This document shows, one piece after another, positions 28,929 through 37,548 of a DNA stretch of 64,000 nt. The notes beneath the pieces were generated by a model. It was not told the origin of the DNA, ran no database searches, and saw nothing but the letters and a program-made list of their open reading frames with translations. The number at the start of each line of letters is the position of its first letter. The stretch's first letter is position 1. Location: positions 1,674,001-1,738,000 of the forward strand of contig NZ_LT900024.1 in the NCBI RefSeq assembly GCF_900182925.1, in the 5' to 3' direction. Source of the DNA: Psychrobacter sp. LV10R520-6 (GTDB taxonomy: Bacteria > Pseudomonadota > Gammaproteobacteria > Pseudomonadales > Moraxellaceae). The position numbers were made by a program, and so were the translations under genes.

Positions 28929-29450
28929 CTAATCAATTATGTTAGAGATATCACAGCTGGGCCGACTCGAACCTTCCGTGCGTAAATGTTTACGCTCTAG
29001 GGCAGCGTCAAAACGGCACTGGCGCATCGGTGTGTTAAGTTTGAGCGGCGGAATCGGCGTCGGTTTACCATTATCATCAATGGCTACCATAGTGAAATAA
29101 CAGCTATTAGTATGGCGAATGGTTCGCGCTCGTACGTCTTCGGCCTCAACCCGGATGCCAATCTCCATCGAAGTGGTACCTACATAGTTGACACTGGCAG
29201 CAAAGGTAACTAACTCACCAACATAAATAGGCTCGCGGAACATCACTTGATCGACCGATAGGGTCACGACATAACTACCGCTATAACGACTGGCACAAGC
29301 GTAGGCGACTTGGTCAAGCATTTTGAGTAAATCACCCCCATGGACATTACCGATGAAGTTGGCCATATCAGGAGTCATGAGCACCGACATGTAGAGCTCA
29401 CTATTAAGAGGTGCTTTTTTGGCGGTTGAGGTAGTATTAGCTTGAGGCAT
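28929..29450 (-). CDS. Acyl-CoA thioesterase, hotdog fold (YciA/BFIT-type)
   Basis: About 173 residues from the ATG at 29450, chosen because TAAGGAATGC precedes it; a start 45 bases further up (29495) has no ribosome site. Hotdog domain with LMTPDMANFIGNVHGGDLLK, where Asn/His/Gly-Gly sets the active site, then DQVAYACASRYSG (catalytic Asp), and SVDQVMFREPIYVGELVTF. It hydrolyses acyl-CoA to free acid and CoA in the cytosol. The tail after PPLKLN (MRQCRFDAALERKHLRTEG...) is an extension rich in Arg and Ser. Confidence 0.87.
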   Translation of the reverse strand: MPQANTTSTAKKAPLNSELYMSVLMTPDMANFIGNVHGGDLLKMLDQVAYACASRYSGSYVVTLSVDQVMFREPIYVGELVTFAASVNYVGTTSMEIGIRVEAEDVRARTIRHTNSCYFTMVAIDDNGKPTPIPPLKLNTPMRQCRFDAALERKHLRTEGSSRPSCDISNIID

Positions 29451-29495
29451 TGCATTCCTTACTAGCGTTTGAGACTTATTTATTTTGAGAGACAT

Positions 29496-29848
29496 TTATA
29501 CAGCAGCGCTTATAAACTAACAACTAATCTAGCGCAAATTAATACCAGTTGGATAGTAGGCTCTCGATACCAGCTTTAATGCATAAGTAAGTATTTATAT
29601 TACGTTACGCGACTAAGTGTGGCCAATCGAAGCTTATATGCTTAACCTAATTTCCTGCAGCTAAGCCACTTTTAGGCTGCTATAGTCAGTACCAGATAAA
29701 ATGAATACACATATGATTTCGTATAGCGGGTAAAAATTTTGCTAGCTTGCTGTGCGACTGCGTCACTCCAGAGGCTTCGAAAATTTCTCCCAGCCATACT
29801 ATATTCGTTTAAAATTGGCTCCAACTATACAGGCTATCTTTAAAATAT
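29496..29848. other. Intergenic region holding repeat copy C
   Basis: About 350 bases between the thioesterase start and the DUF2177 stop. The left half shows nothing specific; the right half is taken up by the interspersed repeat. Confidence 0.5.
29690..29830 (-). repeat. Interspersed intergenic repeat, copy C (inverted)
   Basis: Read on the minus strand it gives AGTATGGCTGGGAGAAATTT, GAAGCCTCTG, CGCACAGCAAGCTAGCAAAA then TTTTTACCCGCTATACG, aligning along its length with copies A and B but with more differences, especially in the right arm. Confidence 0.72.
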
Positions 29849-30259
29849 CTAGCTTAACCAATTAAAGTGATAAGCCAACCAGGCCACGATAGCACTGACA
29901 GATCCGGTTAAAAATCCACCCCATGCAAAGTCTACCAATGCGGTATCTAGCGTAAATCCTTTATATAATGCAAGGTTGGTAAAGTCATAGGTTCCGTACG
30001 CCATCAGCCCTATTAGGCCACCAAGCAAGAAAATATATCCGACTGAGCTACCGGCTTTGATCTGTGGATACAACACCAATAGGCACAGCGCTAATACATA
30101 GAACATGTAAAACACACCAGCTGCCAACATGTTTGGTTCGTCAGCAAGCAAGTGCCCGATACGTTCCTCATAAAACGCGCTTTTCATGGTGGTTAACCAA
30201 ACCGCGTCAACGCCTAAGAATATGACAACAGCTGCAAGATAGATAAATATATAGCCCAT
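29849..30259 (-). CDS. DUF2177 family membrane protein
   Basis: 136 residues and four hydrophobic helices. The family markers are AVVIFLGVDAVWLTTM at the start, then GTYDFTNLALYKGF and VDFAWGGFLTG. Function unknown. It is usually found in the same operons as the SDR, COG2907, DUF1365 and Cfa genes; here it is the last gene, 207 bases past cfa. AAAAAGGACATTATC is a good ribosome site. Confidence 0.88.
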   Translation of the reverse strand: MGYIFIYLAAVVIFLGVDAVWLTTMKSAFYEERIGHLLADEPNMLAAGVFYMFYVLALCLLVLYPQIKAGSSVGYIFLLGGLIGLMAYGTYDFTNLALYKGFTLDTALVDFAWGGFLTGSVSAIVAWLAYHFNWLS

Positions 30260-30465
30260 GATAATGTCCTTTTTATAGGGGTGTGCTGATAGTGTTAGCA
30301 GTATTTTAATGATGCTTTAATATAACGTTAATGGCAGTTATTTAATGACGTTTATTTAATGTAAGTAATTAACCCAAACAGCTTCGATTGCTTTTTTTAA
30401 CCTATTTTGCTCATTGCTTTTTTATTGAGTTGTTCGTTATTTTATTTATCACTTAAGCCACGACT

Positions 30466-31881
30466 TTACGCGTCAGCGGTAACTGCTGCGGGCAAATCAG
30501 AGAAGTGTAGGCTATCAGTATTATCTGGCTTCACCGCAGTCACCTGCACCACACCAATGGTACGCTCCAAAAACCCACCTTCACAATAACAAAAGTAAAA
30601 TTCCCATAAGCGTATAAAGGCCTCATCGTAACCGAGCGCTTTGATCTCTGTACGCTGCGCCATAAAAGCCGCGCGCCAATCACGCAACGTATAGGCATAG
30701 TCAAAGCCATAATCGTGTAGCTGCTTGACGACCATATCGGTCTGCTCAGCGAATTGGGTGGTCAGCTCTTGGTTTGATAGCAGGCAACCACCTGGGAAAA
30801 TATGAGTCTGAATAAAGTCAACTGACTCCACATAATCATAATAGTTCTGATCGTTAAAAGTAATGGCTTGTAGCACCATCAAACCTGTAGGCTTGAGTAA
30901 GCTATTACACTTAGCGAAGAATGTCGGCAGGTATTCATGCCCGACGGCCTCAATCATCTCAATACTGACTAATTTATCGTACTGCCCTGTCAGCTCGCGG
31001 TAGTCTTGTTTGAGCAAGGTAATCTTGTCAGACAGTCCAGCTGCTTCAACACGGCGACGCGCTTCTTGGTACTGCGCATCAGAAATTGTGGTAGTAGTCA
31101 CCTGACAGCCATAATAGTGCGCAGCATAAATCGCAAATCCGCCCCAGCCGGTGCCAATTTCAATCACATGGTCATCAGCTTTGAGTTGCAAGCGTTGACA
31201 AATGAGCTCCAGCTTGTGCTGCTGCGCCTGTGCAAGTGAACTATCAAGCGTAGGATATACCGCTGATGAGTACATCATAGTCGGGTCTAAAAAGCGCTCA
31301 TACATGATATTGCCCAAGTCATAATGCGCTAATATATTTGATTTCGCGCCGGATTTATCATTACTACGTAGCTGATGCTTGGCCTTCTCTAAAGTCTTAC
31401 TGATACCGGCAAAGCGGCTCTCTAACTTATTAACAACGGCCAAGTGGCGCGCCGCCAATCGTATCAGACCCGTCAAGTCATCAGTATCCCACTCGCCATC
31501 GATATAGCTGTCTGCTAAGGCAATCGAGCCGCCAAATAACAGCTGACGATAGACCTTGCTATCATGAACTATTAAAGTCACATTCAGACTATGCCGCCCT
31601 ACCGCCGAGCTGCTAAGCGGGGCTGACTCGGTGGCTTTCAGATCTTTAGCTGTTTCTCCAAAGGTTTTCTTATATGGGCCCTGCTCATCAAAATCTTCGA
31701 TCACCGTAATAATGCCGAATTGTAGGTGATTTAACGCGCGAAACACGGCCTGTCTTGCTAAATAATTCACACTATGGCTGATAGGCTTTAAGAGGGCACT
31801 ATCATTCACCGTTTGGCTCACACGGGCAGTGATTTTTTCTAAGGCTGAAGTTGGCGTGCGGTTGGTTGGGCGTGCTGGCAT
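30466..31881 (-). CDS. cfa: Cyclopropane-fatty-acyl-phospholipid synthase-type methyltransferase
   Basis: About 471 residues from the ATG at 31881, which follows AAGGATGATAAG; a frame 45 bases longer has no ribosome site. SAM motif VIEIGTGWGGFAIYAAH, then LVSIEMIEAVGHEYLPTFF, DFIQTHIFPGG and a YEFY-type block (LWEFYFCYCEGGFLERTIG). It methylates the double bond of unsaturated acyl chains in membrane phospholipids using SAM. The operon context (SDR, COG2907 flavoprotein, DUF1365) is that of the light- or singlet-oxygen-responsive lipid gene sets, where a related methyltransferase can make methylated or furan fatty acids. True product unknown. Confidence 0.9.
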   Translation of the reverse strand: MPARPTNRTPTSALEKITARVSQTVNDSALLKPISHSVNYLARQAVFRALNHLQFGIITVIEDFDEQGPYKKTFGETAKDLKATESAPLSSSAVGRHSLNVTLIVHDSKVYRQLLFGGSIALADSYIDGEWDTDDLTGLIRLAARHLAVVNKLESRFAGISKTLEKAKHQLRSNDKSGAKSNILAHYDLGNIMYERFLDPTMMYSSAVYPTLDSSLAQAQQHKLELICQRLQLKADDHVIEIGTGWGGFAIYAAHYYGCQVTTTTISDAQYQEARRRVEAAGLSDKITLLKQDYRELTGQYDKLVSIEMIEAVGHEYLPTFFAKCNSLLKPTGLMVLQAITFNDQNYYDYVESVDFIQTHIFPGGCLLSNQELTTQFAEQTDMVVKQLHDYGFDYAYTLRDWRAAFMAQRTEIKALGYDEAFIRLWEFYFCYCEGGFLERTIGVVQVTAVKPDNTDSLHFSDLPAAVTADA

Positions 31882-31944
31882 CGTCTTATCATCCTTGTTA
31901 ATAAATATTCTTATGGTAATCATCATTCGGCATGACTGTTAGGA

Positions 31945-31990
31945 CATGTAGTACATGTTCGTAGCACACGCTTAGTACATGTACTACATG
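31945..31990. promoter_or_regulatory. Inverted repeat upstream of cfa, possible operator
   Basis: CATGTAGTACATG (31945-31957) and its exact complement CATGTACTACATG (31978-31990) stand 20 bases apart. Each arm is also partly palindromic (ACATGT). The pair lies 64 bases before the cfa start, in the new promoter region between cfa and the IS607 element. A regulator site is likely; a MerR-type regulator is a guess. Confidence 0.45.
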
Positions 31991-32140
31991 CTTAATATTT
32001 AGAACGCCGTTCCAAAAATATTACTCAAATCTCACTAAATATATCTAACTAGCTAGATTTAAAATTTTCTTTCTGCTTCAATGCCATGCGCTACCTCTCG
32101 TTTGAGACTTAGACTGACTACGACTCCACAGACTTTTTTA

Positions 32141-32201
32141 ATTGGCGATGGAACTCACCGACCAATGAGCGGGGTTATGCGACTGTTAAAATAACAGTCG
32201 C
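32141..32201 (-). ncRNA. Candidate omega-RNA 3' region of the TnpB element
   Basis: Two stable stems. GCGACTGTTA / TAACAGTCGC (32179-32201, 10 pairs, 3-base loop) spans the last codons of tnpB. ATTGG-T-CGGTG-AGTTC-CATCG-CCAAT (32141-32166, minus strand) forms a second stem with one bulge just past the stop. In TnpB systems a guide RNA covers the 3' end of tnpB and the element end, with the guide taken from flanking DNA. The layout fits, but no covariance model was run. Confidence 0.5.
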
Positions 32202-33329
32202 GTTATTTAAAATATTGATACTGGCGTTGAGATCGCGGTCATGTTTGGACTGACACTCAGGACACGTCCATTCGCGCATCTTTAGTGTTAATTCATCTTT
32301 GCCAAGGATGTGATTGCAGTTTGAGCAAGTCTTTGAGCTTGGGTAAAAACGACCGACTGACTTCACAACCTTGCCTTGCTCATTGGCTTTATAGATAAGC
32401 TGACGCTTAAATTCAAAGAAACCCAAATCACTAATGGCGCGTGACAGCTTTCTATTTTTAACCATGCCTTTGACATTAAGACTTTCAATCGCAATCACAT
32501 CAAACTCTCTGACCAAGCTAGAGGTTATTTTGTGCAACGAATCCTGCCTGATACCTCTGATCTTATAATGCAAACGAGAGAGCTTGGTTTTCGCCTTTTC
32601 TCTGTTTTTACTGCCTTTTTTAGTGCGACTCAGGTTTTTATTGAGTGTTCTTAATTTGCTTAAATATTTAGCTAAGGGCTTAGGTGCTTTAATTTTGGTG
32701 CCGTCTGATAAAACTAATAAATCGGTAATACCAAGGTCGATACCAACGCTTTTACCTGTCTTGATAATCTTTTTAACCCTGTGGTCTAAATCAACTGCAA
32801 CGCTGACAAACCATTTCCCGCCGCGCTTAGAGATGGTGGCCGCCATTATTTTACCGTCAAACCGTAAAGCCTCTTTCATGCGCACCCAGCCTAAATTAGG
32901 GATGCGAATGGATTTACCTTTAATGGCAAATTGGTCGTTAGAGAGACTGAATCTATCGTCTTTACCACGCTTGCGCGTGACGGGGTATTCAGCCAGCCCT
33001 TTAAAGAAGTTGTTATAAGCATCGCCCAGTTGCATGATTGCGGCTTGCGGGGCACATTTTGTCACTTCCGTCATCCACGGGAATAGCTCACGTTTAATGG
33101 CGTTCAATTCGCGTCTGAGCTTGGCTTGTGAGGGTCTGTTTAGATTTTTGGAATCAATCTCAATACCAGCCAATAAACAGGCGTCACGGTAGGCCTTGTC
33201 CTCTCTATATTGACGTTGCCACTCATGCAAGGCCCAGTTGTAAGCTTTCCGCGCCACACCGCAAGCACGGGCAAAATGGTTCGCCTGTACGTTGTTTGGT
33301 TTGAGTTCGATGATATGACCACGGATCAT
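32175..33329 (-). CDS. tnpB: TnpB RNA-guided nuclease (IS607/IS605 OrfB)
   Basis: 384 residues. N-terminal helix-turn-helix-like region, then a RuvC nuclease with all three acidic residues: Asp198 in GIDLGITD, Glu282 in IAIESLNVKGM and Asp366 in HDRDLNASINI. A zinc finger between the last two has CSNC (335, 338) and CPEC (356, 359). Nothing is truncated, so it should be active. In known systems TnpB cuts DNA matching a guide RNA next to a short motif, favouring retention of the element. Its start overlaps the tnpA stop by 4 bases. Confidence 0.93.
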   Translation of the reverse strand: MIRGHIIELKPNNVQANHFARACGVARKAYNWALHEWQRQYREDKAYRDACLLAGIEIDSKNLNRPSQAKLRRELNAIKRELFPWMTEVTKCAPQAAIMQLGDAYNNFFKGLAEYPVTRKRGKDDRFSLSNDQFAIKGKSIRIPNLGWVRMKEALRFDGKIMAATISKRGGKWFVSVAVDLDHRVKKIIKTGKSVGIDLGITDLLVLSDGTKIKAPKPLAKYLSKLRTLNKNLSRTKKGSKNREKAKTKLSRLHYKIRGIRQDSLHKITSSLVREFDVIAIESLNVKGMVKNRKLSRAISDLGFFEFKRQLIYKANEQGKVVKSVGRFYPSSKTCSNCNHILGKDELTLKMREWTCPECQSKHDRDLNASINILNNATVILTVA

Positions 33330-33937
33330 AATACTTGTTTAACCGCCTCTATTAGTTTTTGATTTTTCTTGCTGCGAGAACCGTAGAGCCTCGCTGAAAA
33401 TACAGTGATAATCTCTAATACATCTTGGGCTAATTCTTGCTCAAAACTAAGTTCCTCGCCTTGATTGATAATGACCACCTTAACATCACGCGCCTCACAT
33501 AGCATAAACACCAATTCAGCACCAAAGCGTAAAAGTCTGTCTTTGTGGGTGATTACCAGTCGCTCGACTTTGTTGTCAAGAATGTCGTCAAGCAGGGTTT
33601 TTAAGCCTTTCTTCTTATAGTTCATACCACTACCAAAATCGGTGATTCTCTCGAAACGCCAACCTTGTTTGGCACAATAAAGTTCCAAAACCTGCGCTTG
33701 GCACTGCAAGTCATCTTTTTGGTCACGACTTGAAACACGAGCATAAGCAATGGTTTTTCGGTCTAATTTTGGTGGTGTATTTAAAGGGTGTGGTCTTACT
33801 TCATTTAAATCATAACGTCTGTGACCATTTTCGGTTCTTTTGGCGACTAACGTACCATCTTCATCCCAACGTCTTAATGTCGATTGAGCAACCCCAAAAT
33901 GCTTGGCCGCCTCCCCAATACTAACCAGTTTTCCCAT
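33326..33937 (-). CDS. tnpA: IS607-family TnpA, serine recombinase with MerR-type HTH
   Basis: 203 residues. A MerR-like DNA-binding start (SIGEAAKHFGVAQSTLRRWD, 6-25) leads into a resolvase catalytic domain: IAYARVSSRDQKDDLQCQ, with the nucleophile Ser69 or Ser70, then KDRLLRFG and FSARLYGSRS. Serine transposases of IS607 move a circular intermediate into GG-type dinucleotide targets. The HTH comes first and the catalytic domain second, the reverse of ordinary resolvases, which is diagnostic for IS607. The start is ATG with no clear ribosome site. Confidence 0.93.
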   Translation of the reverse strand: MGKLVSIGEAAKHFGVAQSTLRRWDEDGTLVAKRTENGHRRYDLNEVRPHPLNTPPKLDRKTIAYARVSSRDQKDDLQCQAQVLELYCAKQGWRFERITDFGSGMNYKKKGLKTLLDDILDNKVERLVITHKDRLLRFGAELVFMLCEARDVKVVIINQGEELSFEQELAQDVLEIITVFSARLYGSRSKKNQKLIEAVKQVL

Positions 33938-34103
33938 AACCCTATCTCTTTATTGTTTTTTAATTTACTTATTATAGATATAAATGATTAGAATTGGTTA
34001 TATTTTAGGTAACTGTTCGTAACCCTTAATATTTGGCCCTATCTCAGACAGAATATAATAGGTGAATATTCAGCTTATGAATATCAAGCGCGCCCTACAT
34101 CTA

Positions 34104-34545
34104 TTATGTTTCTTTATTACCAAACTTTAAGGGTACACCGCCACCAATCAGTAATAAGTCATTGACCGTATTTAAGTTATTCGAGTCTGGATTGGCACGC
34201 GCAATATCAGCAAGCTTACGCGTTGGCGTCTTAGTTGAGAGCGCTGTAAATGCTTTACGAACCGCTGCATCGGTATTGTGCGGGCCAACACTGTTATCAC
34301 GTTGCAAGGCAATGAGATTACCACCACGATCGACGACCGCTACCACAGCAGATTTACCTTCGGCATGACAGGCCGCCATGGTGGGCATCAATTAATTCAT
34401 TGGCGAGCTCTAAAGAGACATTAGGCTGTTGTAATACTAGGCTAGCTTTGCCAACAGTAGGTGTAGCAGCCAAAACACCGGTTGAACAGCCGATTACTGC
34501 TAACGTTAATAAAGCTTTAGATAAATGGTTTGATATTGAACGCAT
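34104..34545 (-). pseudogene. GlcG/HbpS-type haem-binding protein gene, frameshifted and 3' truncated
   Basis: It starts at the ATG at 34545 after TCAGGAATTT with a signal peptide (KALLTLAVIGCSTGVLA, cleavage before ATPTV). The first frame ends after ELIDAHHGGLSCRR; the next frame carries on as MAACHAEGKSAVVAVVDRGG, then LIALQRDNSVGPHN and LLLIGGGVPLKFGNKE. Removing one base of the GGG run at 34381-34384 (minus strand CCC) rejoins them as LIDATMAAC. After GNKE the family's last ~35 residues are missing. A short tail at 32059-32105 on the far side of the IS607 element (ending AHGIEAERKF) might be the lost end. The gene is dead. Confidence 0.82.
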
Positions 34546-34680
34546 CAAAAATTCCTGAGATGTCACTCACATATGTGAGCATGGGTTTGAAGTAATATCT
34601 TATAACGTTCAAAGTATTACACTAAAAAGTTAATCAATATAACGGCTAGTAACGGGTAAAATACGCTCGTCTTAAACGAC

Positions 34681-35682
34681 TTAAAACCTTTGATCAGTTT
34701 CTTGCTGTTCGCTATCTGCTAACTTCTCATCATAATTAATATAGGGCACTTTTTTAATGGCATAAAGCTTAAAAGCATGCCAATAAATGCGTGTCAATGA
34801 GCTAATATTCATCAGCGGATTTTTCCGTAAGCTGTGCCGAACAGAATCAGCAGTCATCGGTACGCCAGACATCTTTATACCCGTTTTTAATACTTCACCG
34901 CGCGCGTCACTGATATTGATCGCAATACGAACTTGCAAGCAATTGGATGATTCTTTGCTTTGCTTGTTTACCGAAACTTGCCAGCAATATTGCTGATCGA
35001 TGGGATTAAAGGGGGACACATGAAAGTTTTTATCATGACAAAACTCAGTGTCCGCCCCATCTAATAAAAACCCATAATAATGACGTTTATTCCACGGCGT
35101 ATTAGAGACTTCAGCTAATAAATGAGTCGGCATCTGCTCATTATCAAAGCCCAAATAGAAGTTCACTGGGCTAAAATACACCCCTACGTTACGGCAGACT
35201 ACCAGCCCGATCATATCGCCTGTCGGCGCGCTACCGGTATGTTTCATAAACGCATGATATAAACGCTTTGCTAATTTTTGAGCGGGTGCTTGGGCTGCGT
35301 TACAGCCGTCATTTGCATTGTCAGGAATATTAGCAGTGTTATCGTTGCTGTCCCCATTATTTCCATCGACATCTTCTGAGCCATCTAAACCCATTAAATA
35401 ATCTTCGGCGCAAAACTGCTGTAGTGCCTTATGCTGTGCTGAAAATAGCGGCAGTCCTTTAAAACGGATACGCTTACTTATTGTCGGCGTCTTTACCTCG
35501 GGTAGGACCTGCCCTGCTGCTAAAGCGCTAATGTTCACGCCCCAATAACGGTACGGATAAGCAAACTTGTGCACACTTGGCAGCAGACGACTATGCCATG
35601 TCGTTCCATAAAAAAGCTGATGCGGCATCGTTTGCGACACCTTTGAATGGATAGATTCAGACGACGGTGACAAGGTAGGCAT
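34681..35682 (-). CDS. DUF1365 family protein
   Basis: 333 residues. The family motif block HQLFYGTTWHSRLLPSVHKF, then YPYRYWGV, NVGVYFSPVNFYLGFD, AEVSNTPWNKRHYY and FHVSPFNPIDQQY. DUF1365 proteins always lie with the COG2907 flavoprotein and a Cfa methyltransferase and are thought to act on the same lipids; the chemistry is not known. An Asp/Asn-rich insert (DGSEDVDGNNGDSNDNTAN) around 100-120 is unusual. The start follows AAGAGAATATT. Confidence 0.87.
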   Translation of the reverse strand: MPTLSPSSESIHSKVSQTMPHQLFYGTTWHSRLLPSVHKFAYPYRYWGVNISALAAGQVLPEVKTPTISKRIRFKGLPLFSAQHKALQQFCAEDYLMGLDGSEDVDGNNGDSNDNTANIPDNANDGCNAAQAPAQKLAKRLYHAFMKHTGSAPTGDMIGLVVCRNVGVYFSPVNFYLGFDNEQMPTHLLAEVSNTPWNKRHYYGFLLDGADTEFCHDKNFHVSPFNPIDQQYCWQVSVNKQSKESSNCLQVRIAINISDARGEVLKTGIKMSGVPMTADSVRHSLRKNPLMNISSLTRIYWHAFKLYAIKKVPYINYDEKLADSEQQETDQRF

Positions 35683-35751
35683 AATATTCTCTTAAATAAA
35701 AAGTAACTTAATGACAGTCTTACTTATAAACAACTTCACGGTATATGCAAC

Positions 35752-37494
35752 CTAGCGGCGACGTCCGAAAAATCCGCGTTTCACCTTGTCTGTATGGCTC
35801 ACAGCATCCGTCTGTAAGGTAGCAATATAATCAACCAGCTCTTGATTGGTAGTGGCAGTCATCACCTGACGTTTCTTAAGTTTGCGCGGCTGCTTATCCG
35901 CTTTTACCGGTAAATCCTGATAACGAAATGGTGTATGCGCACTCTCAGCATCAGGTAGATGACTAGGGTCTACCTCATCCTTAATATCAATAGTGCTACC
36001 TAAGGCCTGACAAACGCGCAGACCACTTCGTACTCCGTCTTCATGAAAACCATTAAACCAATATGCCCCGCAAAAGTGAGTATGCAGACCGCTACCGGAA
36101 ATACGTGACCACTGAGCTTGGGCATTAATCATCGCTTTATCAAAGACCGGATGGCTATAATCAATGGTTTTAATCGTCTGTGCCGGATCAATCTCACGAT
36201 TTAAAGTCACTAAATAGTTATGTTGCTTGGTCAAGCGCTGTAAGATATTCATATGATAAGTGAGCACTGGTTTTGATGTGACTTGCTCCCTATTGTCATT
36301 AGCAGCGGTTTTTTGGCTATTTTTTACCTCGGATTCTATATCTACCTTGTTGTTGATAAGATAATTCCAACTTGCCCATGCCAAAGGCTTCTTGGGCAAC
36401 ACACTGGTATCAGTATGGAGTACGGCAGTATTTTTGGTAAAGTGAAAATGGCTAAGCACCTCTGACTCATCTGAACTGGCATCACTTAATAAACGCAAAG
36501 CGGTATCGGCATGGCAGGCAAAGATAACCTCATCGACTGTTAATGATTGGGAGTCACTACTGGTTTTAGTCTCTGCATCAGTATTTATATTGGTATTTAC
36601 ATTAGCATATGTAAAAGTTATGGAAATCTTGTCATCGTGACGTTTAATAGACTGTACCGGACTATTAACCCGTACCATCCCGCCCGCTTTAACAAAGCGC
36701 CTCACCAACTTATTAACATACTGCTTAGAGCCGCCCTTGATAGTAAACCACTGCGGACGGTTAACGACCTCCAGTAAACCGTGGTTATCAAAGAACTGTG
36801 CGAAAAACACTAACGGAAAGTCTTCAACTTCTTCCAGACTGGTTGACCAGATGGCTGATACCATAGGTAATAGATAGTTATCAGTGAATAACTGGCCATA
36901 ACGTTGATTGGCTAAATAACTACCGAGCGTTTGCTCAGTAAATATACTGGTGTCTTGTCCCTGCGCTCGAGCACTGTCATAATCTTTACTAAGCTGAAGA
37001 ATGTGTTTATTGAACTGTAAAATATCTTTGATAAACCGCCAAAACTTGGGGCTAAGTATATTTTTACGTTGCGATAATAGCGTGTTGAGCGTATGACCAT
37101 TATATTCAAAGTTGCGGTCAGTGTTTTTGACCGAGAAGCTCATATCAGTCGCTTGAAATGGCACTTGTAAATCATGCAACAAACGGAAAAAATTAGGATA
37201 AGTTCGCTCATTAAAAACAATAAATCCGGTGTCAATTGCGCTAGTCTCTGTTTTATTCGCTTTTGATTTTTTACCGTCTTGCAGCGCCACATCAATAGTA
37301 TTGACATGCCCGCCGATATAATCATTGGCTTCAAATACCGTCACATCATATTGCTTAGCTAAATAATGCGCACAAGTTAGCCCTGATACCCCTGAGCCAA
37401 TAATAGCTATTCGTTTTTTTTTCTGAGTATTTAATGGGTCTTTGACAATACTGCTATCCTTTACAGGCGTTCGCTGGCGACGAATAAACGACAT
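35752..37494 (-). CDS. COG2907-type FAD-dependent amine oxidase-like flavoprotein
   Basis: 580 residues from the ATG at 37494 (AAGGAAAGTGTTT upstream; a GTG two codons earlier is less likely). N-terminal FAD motif IAIIGSGVSGLTCAHYLA, then EANDYIGGHVNTID and FNERTYPNFFRLL, SIKRHDD and FACHADTALRLL. The Rossmann and amine-oxidase-like domains are intact; a C-terminal basic tail (PRKLKKRQVMTATTNQELV) is added. It is the second gene of the lipid operon, presumably oxidising a fatty-acyl or retinoid-like substrate. Function unproven. Confidence 0.88.
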   Translation of the reverse strand: MSFIRRQRTPVKDSSIVKDPLNTQKKKRIAIIGSGVSGLTCAHYLAKQYDVTVFEANDYIGGHVNTIDVALQDGKKSKANKTETSAIDTGFIVFNERTYPNFFRLLHDLQVPFQATDMSFSVKNTDRNFEYNGHTLNTLLSQRKNILSPKFWRFIKDILQFNKHILQLSKDYDSARAQGQDTSIFTEQTLGSYLANQRYGQLFTDNYLLPMVSAIWSTSLEEVEDFPLVFFAQFFDNHGLLEVVNRPQWFTIKGGSKQYVNKLVRRFVKAGGMVRVNSPVQSIKRHDDKISITFTYANVNTNINTDAETKTSSDSQSLTVDEVIFACHADTALRLLSDASSDESEVLSHFHFTKNTAVLHTDTSVLPKKPLAWASWNYLINNKVDIESEVKNSQKTAANDNREQVTSKPVLTYHMNILQRLTKQHNYLVTLNREIDPAQTIKTIDYSHPVFDKAMINAQAQWSRISGSGLHTHFCGAYWFNGFHEDGVRSGLRVCQALGSTIDIKDEVDPSHLPDAESAHTPFRYQDLPVKADKQPRKLKKRQVMTATTNQELVDYIATLQTDAVSHTDKVKRGFFGRRR

Positions 37495-37548
37495 AAACAC
37501 TTTCCTTTGTACTCTATTTAGATATTCTATTTGATAGGGTATTGCTAA

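Larger units (their letters stand above)
32059..34000 (-). mobile_element. IS607-family insertion element, apparently complete
   Basis: A two-gene element: an IS607 TnpA serine recombinase and a TnpB nuclease, overlapping by 4 bases, both intact. Ends are not resolved: IS607 elements make no target duplication and lack terminal inverted repeats, and I could not fix the junctions. The left end should lie between about 32100 and 32140, where a hairpin is seen, and the right end between about 33940 and 34100. It lies inside the lipid operon, next to a glcG-like gene whose 3' end is missing, so that gene was probably the insertion target or was cut during it. Confidence 0.82.
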
